Positions 49,573-57,146 of a DNA stretch of 64,000 nucleotides are shown here, piece by piece. Under the pieces are notes generated by a model. The model was not told where the DNA came from. It did no database searches and saw only the letters and a program-made list of their open reading frames with translations. Numbering within the stretch: position 1 is the first letter of the stretch; each line of letters opens with the position of its first letter. Source of the stretch: Streptomyces liliifuscus. GTDB taxonomy: Bacteria; Actinomycetota; Actinomycetes; Streptomycetales; Streptomycetaceae. The stretch lies in NCBI RefSeq assembly GCF_016598615.1, contig NZ_CP066831.1:6262001-6326000 (forward strand), written 5' to 3'. The position numbers were made by a program, and so were the translations under genes.

Positions 49573-50349
49573 TTATTCAACCGGTGCGTTGTAGTTCAGA
49601 CCGTTCATGTCAGCGCGCATGACGAATCGCGTCACCTCGAACGGTTCACCCTCTCGGTCAAGGCTCGTGTGGAGGACATCAAGGACGGGAACGCCACGCG
49701 GCAGTTGGAGGTACTGAACCTCTTCCGGTGTAGGCATCCGCGCCGTTACCTCGTCATTGATCCGGACGACAGTGTGTCCTTTCTCTTCGAGGACACCATG
49801 GATTCCAAATTTGTGCGGAACCACTTCCTCAAGGAGTCCCGTTCCTTGTGCGAGGATCCATGGGATCCATGTCGTGACCCGATACACAGGGTCTTCGTCG
49901 GCCCAGAAGACATTTTCTCGCCGCAGTACCGACTTTGTCTTTTCCGAGATCTTTAGCCGCTCTGCCAACTCTTTGTCTGGCTTCGTGCGATCGATGCTAA
50001 GCACTTGAAAACGGCCGGTCTTCCCTTGCTTGGCGCATTCGAGGAGGAAGGGAGACAGTCCCGACTCGCGGTACTTGGGAGAGTACCTATCGCTACCGAG
50101 GCGCAGTAGAGGCTTATTTTCCCGGACGAATACGCCTCGCCCCCACTCGGACGTGACGATCCCCTGTTGCCCAAGCAGTTTCAGGGCTTCGTCGACGGTA
50201 TTCCGTGCGACTCCGTACAGCTTGGCTAGGTCCCGCTGTGAAGGAAGTTTGCTGCCCTGTGGGTACTTGCCGCTCTCGATCCCATCACGCAGATCTGCCG
50301 CGATTCTCCGGCTCGCCGGTACTTCCCTGCCTTGTGGGTCATTTGTCAT
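49573..50349 (-). CDS. GntR-family (HutC subfamily) transcriptional regulator
   Basis: This 258-aa protein has a winged HTH (about 12-78: SKLPSQRDLAKLYGVARNTVDEAL and GIVTSEWGRGVFV) and a UTRA effector domain (about 100-250: VLRRENVFWADEDPVYRVTTW; PVLDVLHTSLDREGEPFEV). ATG 50349 has AAGGGG. It is divergent from the transfer operon, and four palindromes lie between. Such KorSA-type repressors keep AICE transfer and excision off; a direct operator role is inferred from position. Confidence 0.88.
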   Translation of the reverse strand: MTNDPQGREVPASRRIAADLRDGIESGKYPQGSKLPSQRDLAKLYGVARNTVDEALKLLGQQGIVTSEWGRGVFVRENKPLLRLGSDRYSPKYRESGLSPFLLECAKQGKTGRFQVLSIDRTKPDKELAERLKISEKTKSVLRRENVFWADEDPVYRVTTWIPWILAQGTGLLEEVVPHKFGIHGVLEEKGHTVVRINDEVTARMPTPEEVQYLQLPRGVPVLDVLHTSLDREGEPFEVTRFVMRADMNGLNYNAPVE

Positions 50350-50393
50350 CGATCGTCCCCTTCGTGCCCTGTCTGGCACCCCCAGCTTACGAC

Positions 50394-50482
50394 CTGGCTC
50401 AAGCCAGTTGCTGAACAGGGGTTGACGCCAACTGGCTTGCGCCAGTAGAACTGGCTCAAGCCAGTAACTGGTGCAAGCCAGT
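50394..50482. promoter_or_regulatory. Four-site operator array for the GntR regulator
   Basis: Four near-identical palindromes of the type ACTGGCTCAAGCCAGT occur at 50393-50408, 50431-50446, 50450-50465 and 50467-50482 (variants ACTGGCTTGCGCCAGT and ACTGGTGCAAGCCAGT). They cover the region between gntR and the transfer operon. The arms CTGGC/GCCAG suit a dimeric GntR-family repressor. Confidence 0.78.
50422..50451 (+). promoter_or_regulatory. Promoter of the AICE transfer operon, overlapping operators
   Basis: TTGACG (50422-50427) and TAGAAC (50446-50451) are separated by 18 bp. The second operator palindrome fills the spacer and the third covers the -10 end, so repressor binding would block RNA polymerase. 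Confidence 0.55.
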
Positions 50483-50490
50483 TGAGGCTT

Positions 50491-50532
50491 CCGGGCGGTC
50501 GTCGTCTCGCCAAAGGCCTGCGGCCACTCCGG
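50491..50532 (+). promoter_or_regulatory. Leader RNA element, copy 1
   Basis: A CGTCTCGCCAAAG loop sequence (50503-50515) is flanked by an imperfect stem (CCGG at 50491 with CCGG at 50529, plus inner pairs with one mismatch). The same loop tops a perfect 13-bp stem in copy 2 at 57633-57674. Both lead to an AGGAGAG ribosome site. Confidence 0.5.
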
Positions 50533-50562
50533 CTTCCTGTCCCTCCGATTCAGGAGAGCAAC

Positions 50563-50859
50563 TTGCGCACCTACATCGGCCACCAACAGGCCATCTCTGC
50601 CGAGGACTTCGCAGAACTGGCGCTCGGCACCCCGGTTGAGCTGTGGCTCGGGGTGGAAGGCGAGACGGACGAAGAGCGCGCGGCCCGCGAGGATGCGGCC
50701 CGCGACATCCTCGCCGCCCCCGAGTACTGCGACCTGCCCGACCTCGTGAGCCGGGTCGCCGCCGAGGCGATCGAGGCCTACGCGCCGGAGCTGTTCAACG
50801 TCATCAAGCTGCCGCGCCCCGCGCGGCGCCGCACCTCCCGGAAGGGGGCTGCGGCATGA
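50563..50859 (+). CDS. Small hypothetical protein, first gene of the transfer operon
   Basis: This 98-aa protein uses a TTG start at 50563 behind a strong CAGGAGAGC site. It has an acidic middle (ELWLGVEGETDEERAAREDAARDIL) and a basic C-terminus (PRPARRRTSRKG). It overlaps the next gene as ATGA. Not recognised. Similar small acidic-then-basic proteins open AICE transfer operons; a DNA-associated accessory role is possible. Confidence 0.65.
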   Translation: MRTYIGHQQAISAEDFAELALGTPVELWLGVEGETDEERAAREDAARDILAAPEYCDLPDLVSRVAAEAIEAYAPELFNVIKLPRPARRRTSRKGAAA

Positions 50860-51836
50860 GCACCGCAACCGAGACGATGCGGCCGCAGGTGCCGCCGCTG
50901 ACCAAGCCGGAGCTGTGGCTGTTGGGCGCGGTCGCCGTGCTCGCCGCCGGGGTCGGCGGGCTGGGTCTGGCTTCCTCGTTCGAGGCGGTGTCGGACGCCG
51001 GTGCCCGCTGGGGGTTCGCTTCTCCGTGGATGCTGCCGGTCGGTATCGACGTGGCCATTCCGGTGTTCACCGCGGCGTTCCTGCTGCTGATCCGCACGGA
51101 CATGCCGCTGGGCTGGGTGCGGTTCGTGCCATGGGCGTTGACCGGGGTGACGTGCTGGCTGAACATCGCGGCCGGGCACTCGCTGTCCGCCAAGCTGGCG
51201 CACGGCACGATGCCGCTGCTGTGGGTGGTTCTGTCGGAGGTGGCCGCGCACGTCTACGCCTCCCGGATCGGTGCCGTGACCGGGCGCCGGATGGAGAAGA
51301 TCCGGCGCTCTCGCTGGCTGCTCGCCCCGCTGTCCACGTTCGCCCTGTGGCGGCGCATGACGTTGTGGGAGATCACCTCCTACTCGGATGCGCTTGGTAG
51401 GGAGCGGGAGCGGCAGTTGGCCCGCGCGGAGCTGCGCGAGCGGTTCGGTCGGCGGTGGCGTTCCAAGACGCCGCGCCCCGAGCGCGTGCTGTTGAAGCTG
51501 GGTGAGCTGGCTCCGGCCGGTGACGACCTGCCGCCGGTGCCGCGGCAGAACCCGAAGTCGGAGCCGAAGGCGGCCAAGCCTGCGCGCAGGCGCACCGCCA
51601 AGCCCAAGGCCAAGTCCGCCAAGGCGCCGCGGACTCCCGCAGCGCTGCTTGCCGAAGCCCGCGAGGTCACGGCTGGGTGGGCGGATGACGCGATCAACGC
51701 TGAAGCGATCCGCACCACGCTGCACTGCTCGGCCGCGAACTCCCGCGTCCTGCGTGACCTGCTGTTGAGTGAGCGCGCGGACGGCCGGCGCCTGCACCCC
51801 ATCGACGGCGAGAGCGGCGAGGGAGCGGCGGCATGA
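50856..51836 (+). CDS. DUF2637-type membrane protein with basic C-terminal DNA-binding-like region
   Basis: This 326-aa protein has four or five helices in the first 140 residues (ELWLLGAVAVLAAGVGGLGLASSF; IPVFTAAFLLLI; WALTGVTCWLNIAAG; WVVLSEVAAHVYA), the DUF2637 pattern of Streptomyces conjugative elements. A Lys/Ala-rich region (about 230-265) and an HTH-like tail (AEAIRTTLHCSAANSRVLRD) follow. Its start overlaps the previous gene. It probably assists intramycelial spread (Spd-like, inference). Confidence 0.78.
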   Translation: MSTATETMRPQVPPLTKPELWLLGAVAVLAAGVGGLGLASSFEAVSDAGARWGFASPWMLPVGIDVAIPVFTAAFLLLIRTDMPLGWVRFVPWALTGVTCWLNIAAGHSLSAKLAHGTMPLLWVVLSEVAAHVYASRIGAVTGRRMEKIRRSRWLLAPLSTFALWRRMTLWEITSYSDALGRERERQLARAELRERFGRRWRSKTPRPERVLLKLGELAPAGDDLPPVPRQNPKSEPKAAKPARRRTAKPKAKSAKAPRTPAALLAEAREVTAGWADDAINAEAIRTTLHCSAANSRVLRDLLLSERADGRRLHPIDGESGEGAAA

Positions 51837-52483
51837 GCACAGTTGCCACAGCCCTGCTGTCTGCGCTGCCCCTGATGGCTGGTTGGGCGGTCCATGTGTG
51901 GTGGCTGCGCGCTCGCCTGCACACGGCACGGCGTGACCCGCTCACCGGCTTACGCACCCGCGACGGGTTCACCCGCCGAGCCACCGCCCTCCTCAAGGAC
52001 CCGCGCGCGGTCGTCGTGCTGGCCGACGTCGACAGGTTCAAGCAGATCAATGACATTCACGGGCACGCTGCCGGGGACGCGCTGTTGAAGGCGACGGCGG
52101 ACCGGCTCGCCCGCCACGTCGGTGCCTCCGGCGTGGTGGGACGGCTCGGGGGCGATGAGTTCGCCGCCGTCGTCATCGACGACCACGGCACTGCCGGTGA
52201 CCTGCTCGCGGTCCTGCACGGGGTACTCGCCCGGCCGGTCGACGGCCAGGACGCGGCCGTGCACACCACGGTCTCGCTCGGCTGGGTCCGCGCCGCGGAC
52301 TTCCCCGCCGATGACCTGTCGGGTCTGTTGCGGCGGGCGGATGAGGCGATGTACGCGGCCAAGCAGGGTCGTGCAGGACTGCGACGCGCGGGACTGGGAC
52401 GGCTGTTCGCGACCGTCACCGGCAGGCGTGCCGGCCGAATCGGCGCCCGCACCGCGGCGCCGGTTGTCGAGGTGGCGGCCTGA
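51833..52483 (+). CDS. GGDEF-domain diguanylate cyclase-like protein
   Basis: This 216-aa protein has one N-terminal helix (about 5-27) and a full GGDEF domain: VVLADVDRFKQINDIHGHAAGD (metal and nucleotide sites) and RLGGDEFAAV with the intact GGDEF signature. No RxxD inhibitory site precedes the signature. It may make cyclic di-GMP, which controls Streptomyces development through BldD. It overlaps both neighbouring genes, so it is part of the transfer operon. Confidence 0.88.
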   Translation: MSTVATALLSALPLMAGWAVHVWWLRARLHTARRDPLTGLRTRDGFTRRATALLKDPRAVVVLADVDRFKQINDIHGHAAGDALLKATADRLARHVGASGVVGRLGGDEFAAVVIDDHGTAGDLLAVLHGVLARPVDGQDAAVHTTVSLGWVRAADFPADDLSGLLRRADEAMYAAKQGRAGLRRAGLGRLFATVTGRRAGRIGARTAAPVVEVAA

Positions 52484-52866
52484 TGTCTGCCGTCTACGGC
52501 AAGTGCTTCGACCCGACCGGTGCCCGCTACGGCGTGCCCACTTACCCGTGGCGTCTGGCCCCGGACGGTTACGCCACGCGTCGCCAACTCCGCGTCAAGG
52601 GGCTGCGGCCCGGTGGCCAGCCGATCGCCGCTCAGCTCATGCGGGTCAACCGGCGGCGCGGCAACGTCCGCGTTGCCTACCTCTACCGCGAGGACCTGGC
52701 CAAGCCGGTGCGGCCGATGACGTCGCGTAAGTGGGGTGCGCTCGCGCTGGCGATGCTCGCTCGCCGCACCTGCCCTAGCTGCCGGATCGATGTCGGCTAC
52801 TGCATCCCCCGCTCGTACGGCATCTGCGGTCTGTGCATCGCCCTGGAAGAACAGCGCGCCGCCTGA
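52483..52866 (+). CDS. RRQRL-motif zinc-binding protein
   Basis: This 127-aa protein has ATRRQLRVKGLRPGGQ near residue 32, the RRQ(R)L-type motif of AICE-encoded zinc proteins. The C-terminal RTCPSCRIDVGYCIPRSYGICGLC contains two CxxC pairs for one zinc. ATG overlaps the GGDEF gene stop by 1 bp. The function in transfer is unknown. Confidence 0.8.
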   Translation: MSAVYGKCFDPTGARYGVPTYPWRLAPDGYATRRQLRVKGLRPGGQPIAAQLMRVNRRRGNVRVAYLYREDLAKPVRPMTSRKWGALALAMLARRTCPSCRIDVGYCIPRSYGICGLCIALEEQRAA

Positions 52867-52876
52867 GCAGGCAGAA

Positions 52877-52926
52877 GCCCCGGCAGCCATGCCGCGAGGG
52901 CGCCGGATCGAATCCGGCCCGGGGCA
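52877..52926 (+). other. Truncated tRNA-like fold
   Basis: GCCCCGG (52877-52883) pairs perfectly with CCGGGGC (52919-52925), followed by a discriminator-like A. Directly inside lies a T-arm-like hairpin: GCCGG (52902-52906), loop ATCGAAT, CCGGC (52914-52918). Only 18 nt separate the 5' acceptor strand from the T arm, so D and anticodon arms are missing. It lies between the RRQRL gene and the translocase gene. Not a functional tRNA; an att-site or tRNA remnant, or an RNA element. Confidence 0.5.
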
Positions 52927-53018
52927 CGCACGAACCGCACAACACGGGCCCGACCGTTCACCTCCTACAGCGTCGGCCGGGCCCGCCATCCCTCACACCA
53001 GAAGTGGAAGGAACCTCA

Positions 53019-55259
53019 GTGAAACACCCCGACGACGACAACGAACTGTTCAACCGGCTGGAAGCCGAGTTGGCCGACTCCACCGCCCCGTCCGGGGGCG
53101 AGGTGGTCGACCTCGGCAAGGCCCGCACCGCGCGCGACGGGTCGCCCGACTCGACTGCCGACCCGTCGGCCGACTCCCGGCCGTCGAAGTCGGCCGACCC
53201 GGAGCCGACCGAGTCGCCCGACGCACGGCCGACCCTGGTCGACAGTGCCGTGCCGACCGTGTCCGGCCCCGGCGTCATCGACCGCATCAAGAACAGCAAG
53301 CGACTGGATGTCTTCCCGGCGTGGCTGAAGTCGGCCGCGGAGTTCAAGGAAGCACTCGGCTGGCTCGCCGGGCACGCCTGGCACACCGTCGCCTTCCACG
53401 CGGTCCGCGTACCGGTCGTCTACCTGCCCAAGCTCATCTGGCGCGCACCGCGTGGCGCGCTCAACACCCTCGGCAGGGTCGGCCGTTGGGCCGTGGACGG
53501 CGAGGGCGAGGCACTGCGTCAGTACACGGCCACGAACGAGCAGGTGGATGAGTACCTGAAGCTGTCCCGGCAGCGCGACCGGCGGGTGCGGCTGCGGATG
53601 GTCCTCACCGTCATCGGCGCCGTGTTCGCCCTGGGGGTCGGCCTGTTCCTGGTCTACGGGGCGCAGCCGATGACCCAGCTCATCGCCGCCGTCGTGGCCG
53701 TGCTCGGCTTCGGCCTGGCCGGAGCGCCGGCCGATGCGCCGCTGGCCACCCGCGCGGTCATCAAGACCGAGGTGCAGAAGCTGACCAGCGACATCGTCAT
53801 GAAGGCCATGGCCTCCATCGGCATCGGTCAGATCGCGTCCGCGGTCGCCAAGGGCCAGGACGGCATCAAGTTCGTCGCCCCCATCACTCGCGAAGGTCCC
53901 GGCTGGCGCGCGGACATCGACCTGCCGCTCGGGGTGACGGTCGCCGACGTGGCCGACCGCCGCGCCCGGCTTGCCTCCGGCCTGCGCCGCCCGCTGGGCT
54001 GCGTGTGGCCGGACGCAGACCCCAACGAGCACGAGGGACGGCTCATCCTGTGGGTGGGGGACCGGGACTTGTCCAAGACCGGCATCGTCAAGTGGCAGCT
54101 CGCCAATGCCCGCCGACACGACGTCTTCAAGCGGATCCCGTTCGGACTGGACCCGCGGGGGCGCGCTCAGTCGGTGCCGCTGATCCAGCACAACATCCTG
54201 ATCGGCTCGCAGCCCGGACAGGGCAAGACCGCCTCCGTGCGGGTGCTGGCCTGCGGCGCGGCACTGGATCCGTCGGTGGAACTGTGGCTGCACGAGAACA
54301 AGGGCACCGGTGACCTGGACTCCCTCGAATGCGTCAGCCACCGGTTCGTCTCCGGCATCGACGACGACTCCATCAAGTACGCGGCCGACTCCCTCACGCT
54401 GCTGCGCGAGGAGGTCATGCGGCGCGCGGGCGTGATCAAGAAGCTGCCGCGGGACCTGTGCCCGGACAAGCGCATCACCCGCTCCATCGCCGACAAGCGC
54501 TCACTGAAGCTGTGGCCGCTGCTCGCCGTGTTCGACGAGTGCCAGAACCTGTTCGCCCACTCCAAATACGGCAAACAGGCAGGTGAGGACGCCGAGTTCA
54601 TCATCAAGCTGGGCCGTGCCCTCGGGGTGATCCTGGTCCTGGCCACGCAGCGCCCGGACAAGGATTCGCTGCCGACCGGGATCAGCGGCAACGTCTCCAT
54701 CCGCTTCTGCCTCCGCGTCGCCGGGCAGGTCGAGAACGACATGATCCTCGGCACGTCGGCGTACAAGAACGGCGTGCGCGCCACCGCCTTCCGCCCGGAG
54801 ATCGACGCGGGCAACGGCTACCTCGGAGGCGCCAACCCGCTGCCGACCGTGGTGCGCACCGCCTACCTGGACGACCCGGCCACCAACGCCATCGCCCAGC
54901 GCGCTCATGCGCTGCGCAAGGCCGAGGGCACCCTGTCCGGGCACGCCCTCGGGGAAGAAGCCGAGTCCACGTCCGGGCCGTCGTACGACCTGCTCGCCGA
55001 TGTCGCCGCAGTCGTTCCCGCCTCCGAGAAGCGGGTGTGGAACGAGCGGATCGCCGCCCGGCTCGCGGAACTGCGGCCGGAGGTCTACGGCGGCTGGAAG
55101 GGCGAGAACGTCACCTCCGCCCTGAAGCCGCACGGCATCAAGACCGTCGGCGTAGCCGGAACGACGGACGACGGAGAGCGCACCACGCGCCGCGGCATCG
55201 TCCGTGATGACCTCACGAAGGTGATTGCGGAGCGTGACGAAAATCGGGGCGCCGCCTAG
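53019..55259 (+). CDS. FtsK/SpoIIIE (TraB/TraSA-type) DNA translocase of AICE transfer
   Basis: This 746-aa protein starts at GTG 53019 (AAGGAA upstream). A disordered Asp/Pro/Ser N-terminus (1-85) precedes membrane helices (about 190-240). The ATPase domain has Walker A GSQPGQGKT (396-404) and Walker B LLAVFDECQNLF (about 503), then VLATQRPDKDSLP. The C-terminal 90 residues are a winged-helix-like region. Streptomycete TraB proteins move double-stranded DNA between cells in this way and bind 8-bp clt repeats. A candidate repeat array lies directly downstream. Confidence 0.92.
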   Translation: MKHPDDDNELFNRLEAELADSTAPSGGEVVDLGKARTARDGSPDSTADPSADSRPSKSADPEPTESPDARPTLVDSAVPTVSGPGVIDRIKNSKRLDVFPAWLKSAAEFKEALGWLAGHAWHTVAFHAVRVPVVYLPKLIWRAPRGALNTLGRVGRWAVDGEGEALRQYTATNEQVDEYLKLSRQRDRRVRLRMVLTVIGAVFALGVGLFLVYGAQPMTQLIAAVVAVLGFGLAGAPADAPLATRAVIKTEVQKLTSDIVMKAMASIGIGQIASAVAKGQDGIKFVAPITREGPGWRADIDLPLGVTVADVADRRARLASGLRRPLGCVWPDADPNEHEGRLILWVGDRDLSKTGIVKWQLANARRHDVFKRIPFGLDPRGRAQSVPLIQHNILIGSQPGQGKTASVRVLACGAALDPSVELWLHENKGTGDLDSLECVSHRFVSGIDDDSIKYAADSLTLLREEVMRRAGVIKKLPRDLCPDKRITRSIADKRSLKLWPLLAVFDECQNLFAHSKYGKQAGEDAEFIIKLGRALGVILVLATQRPDKDSLPTGISGNVSIRFCLRVAGQVENDMILGTSAYKNGVRATAFRPEIDAGNGYLGGANPLPTVVRTAYLDDPATNAIAQRAHALRKAEGTLSGHALGEEAESTSGPSYDLLADVAAVVPASEKRVWNERIAARLAELRPEVYGGWKGENVTSALKPHGIKTVGVAGTTDDGERTTRRGIVRDDLTKVIAERDENRGAA

Positions 55260-55271
55260 CCCTGGAGACCC

Positions 55272-55305
55272 GCTACCGGTAGCGGGGGCACCTGCTACCG
55301 GTAGC
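55272..55305. repeat. Two perfect 12-bp palindromes
   Basis: GCTACCGGTAGC occurs at 55272-55283 and 55294-55305, 10 bp apart, just after the translocase stop. They adjoin the AGCACCCC array and may be part of the transfer locus. Confidence 0.7.
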
Positions 55306-55360
55306 ACCCCCGCTAGCACCCCAAACAGCACCCCATCTGCGATCTAGCGGATAGCACCCC
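55303..55360. repeat. AGCACCCC array, candidate clt/TRS
   Basis: AGCACCCC occurs at 55303-55310, 55315-55322, 55327-55334 and 55353-55360, the first three at exactly 12-bp steps. Location immediately downstream of the traB-type gene matches the known clt position of pSVH1/pIJ101-type systems, where TraB recognises 8-bp TRS repeats. Confidence 0.68.
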
Positions 55361-55399
55361 ACCTGCGAAAACCCCGGAAACCCCGAGGAAGGGGCCCTG

Positions 55400-55651
55400 A
55401 TGACCCCCATAGCCCTTGCTACCGCCTTCCTGCTCACCGTCACGCTGTGTTACGCAGCTGTGTGTGCGGGAAGCCCGTTCGGCACCTGCCGCAAGTGCAA
55501 CGGCTTCGGCTTCGCCACCACCACCGACCGCAAGGGACGCCCCAAGCGCGGCAAGCGCTGCCGCCAATGCAAGGGCCGCGGCAAGCGCGTCCGCATCGGC
55601 CGCTGGCTCTTCAACCGCGCCCAGCGGATCTACCGCGAAGGCACCCGCTGA
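55400..55651 (+). CDS. Small membrane protein with DnaJ-type zinc motif
   Basis: This 83-aa protein has an N-terminal helix (about 4-24) and two CxxCxGxG-like motifs (CRKCNGFG and CRQCKGRGK), the pattern of a DnaJ-type zinc finger, then a basic tail. ATG 55400 follows GAGGAAGGGG. Small proteins of this type are common in AICE operons. Function unknown. Confidence 0.7.
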   Translation: MTPIALATAFLLTVTLCYAAVCAGSPFGTCRKCNGFGFATTTDRKGRPKRGKRCRQCKGRGKRVRIGRWLFNRAQRIYREGTR

Positions 55652-55671
55652 CCCGAAAGGAGGTCACCGGC

Positions 55672-55860
55672 ATGGCCGTGACCGTCTCCCTCGCCCTGCT
55701 CTTCGGCTTCGTGCTGTTCATGCTGCTGCGCTCCAAGACCCTCGGAGCGGGCTCCGCGTTCGTCGCCGTGATGTTCGGCTTCTACCTCGCCTCCACCGGC
55801 GCCGCCTCCACCGTCAACGAACTCATGAGCGCCGTGGTCACCGCGCTCCCGAACTTGTAG
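55672..55860 (+). CDS. Small hydrophobic membrane protein
   Basis: This 62-aa protein is almost entirely membrane-embedded (two helices at about 5-20 and 28-45). ATG 55672 has a near-perfect AAAGGAGGT site. It lies 20 bp after the previous gene. Too short to identify; SpdA/SpdB-type spread proteins are often this kind. Confidence 0.65.
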   Translation: MAVTVSLALLFGFVLFMLLRSKTLGAGSAFVAVMFGFYLASTGAASTVNELMSAVVTALPNL

Positions 55861-55869
55861 GAGCCAGCC

Positions 55870-56472
55870 GTGAACGAACAGATCGTGGCGCGCCACTGGC
55901 TCGCCCTCATCGCCCCCAAGGCCGCGCCCGCACTGGCCACGTCGACCGTGCTGATCGTGGCCCGGATCTGGAACGCCAACGGCGCCGAACACAGCGTCGG
56001 CAACGCCGTGTTGATGACCGCGCTGTCCCTCGCCGCTGCGGCGGCCGGCGCGTGCGCGAGCGTCGGCCGCGCCGGAGACCCCGTCATCGCCGGAACCGCG
56101 TTCGCCGCCTCCGGCGGGCTCGCCCTGGCGGGCGTGGCTGGATACGCCGACGGGCTCTCCCTGCCGCTGCTGCTCTGGGTGCTCGCCACCGCCGTCGCCT
56201 ACGGGCTCGCCGCCCGGTACTGGCGCGACGACCGTCGCACGCGCGTGGCGTACGAGCGGCACGTGAGCGACCGACGGGAGGAACGCGCCCACATCGAGCG
56301 CGTCGAGACGATCCGCGGCACCACGCAGATCGAGGTGGCCCGCACCGGCGCCGCCTACGCCGAACAGCTCGCCGCCGCGCTCACCGCCCGCGCGATGCTG
56401 CCCGGCTTCGACCCCAAGACCCTGGAAACCGCAGGCCTTCCGGAGCTGCCGACGCGCAACCGCGACGCATGA
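55870..56472 (+). CDS. SpdB-like membrane protein
   Basis: This 200-aa protein has about four helices (17-35, 47-65, 75-92 and 95-118), then an arginine-rich, coiled tail (RYWRDDRRTRVAYERHVSDRR). GTG 55870. Helices followed by a charged tail are typical of Spd proteins that help elements spread through the mycelium. Overlaps the next gene by 4 bp. Confidence 0.66.
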   Translation: MNEQIVARHWLALIAPKAAPALATSTVLIVARIWNANGAEHSVGNAVLMTALSLAAAAAGACASVGRAGDPVIAGTAFAASGGLALAGVAGYADGLSLPLLLWVLATAVAYGLAARYWRDDRRTRVAYERHVSDRREERAHIERVETIRGTTQIEVARTGAAYAEQLAAALTARAMLPGFDPKTLETAGLPELPTRNRDA

Positions 56473-56798
56473 ACGGGGACGCGGTGCGGCTGCTGGTCTG
56501 GCGCGACGCACTGCACTTCGACCGCTTCGAAGATCTGCCCTGCGCCCTGTGCGGCAAGCCAACCCCGATGCGCTCCCACACGGACGAACCCGTCCACAAG
56601 GTGTGCGCAGAGCAGTGGAACCACACCCACTCCGGCGCGCTCCGGCACGTAGCCGGAACACGTGATCTTGGCACCCGCCGCTTCCACGACGACGTACCCA
56701 CCGCGAGCAAGCAGACCGCAGTACGGCACCTGTCTCAGCGGCCCACACCCGAATCTCTGAACCTCCAACTCCCCATCACTGAGAGGAAGTCCGCATGA
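56469..56798 (+). CDS. Small zinc-motif hypothetical protein
   Basis: This 109-aa protein has CALCGKP and a second cysteine (HKVCAEQWNHTHS) with histidines near, suggesting one zinc site. ATG overlaps the previous stop. It is soluble and unrecognised. Member of the transfer operon. Confidence 0.62.
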   Translation: MNGDAVRLLVWRDALHFDRFEDLPCALCGKPTPMRSHTDEPVHKVCAEQWNHTHSGALRHVAGTRDLGTRRFHDDVPTASKQTAVRHLSQRPTPESLNLQLPITERKSA

Positions 56799-57121
56799 GC
56801 GCCATCCTGTGGCCCACCACCGCGCGCATCTCTATCGCGCTGGACACCGCCAACGGCACCGGCGAGCACGAGACCGCCATGCGCCTACTGAAGGTGGTTG
56901 AGGAGGCGGGCGAAGCCTCTGCCGCCTACATCGGCTTGACCGGCCAGAACCCCCGCAAGGGCATCACCCACACGCCGCGCGACGTGGCCGACGAACTGTG
57001 CGACGTCATCATCGCCGCCGCCGTCGCCCTGCACGCCTTCAGCGCCGCCCCGCCCGCCGTCCTGGACGCCAAGCTGCACGCCGCAGCACGGCGCCTGCAC
57101 ACCAACGACCTGCCCCGCTAA
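56795..57121 (+). CDS. MazG-like nucleotide pyrophosphohydrolase
   Basis: This 108-aa protein has the MazG core: KVVEEAGEASAAYIG (ExxE) then DVADELCDVIIAAA (ExxD). These helices bind metal and hydrolyse nucleoside triphosphates or similar. Length is that of single-domain MazG-like proteins. It is encoded between the membrane proteins and SSB and may clean nucleotide pools during replication or act in defence. Confidence 0.78.
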   Translation: MSAILWPTTARISIALDTANGTGEHETAMRLLKVVEEAGEASAAYIGLTGQNPRKGITHTPRDVADELCDVIIAAAVALHAFSAAPPAVLDAKLHAAARRLHTNDLPR

Positions 57122-57146
57122 CCCACACCGAAAGCGAGTGATCCCC

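Noticed and set aside
52877..52926. A functional tRNA
   Set aside because: Only acceptor and T arm are present; no anticodon arm.
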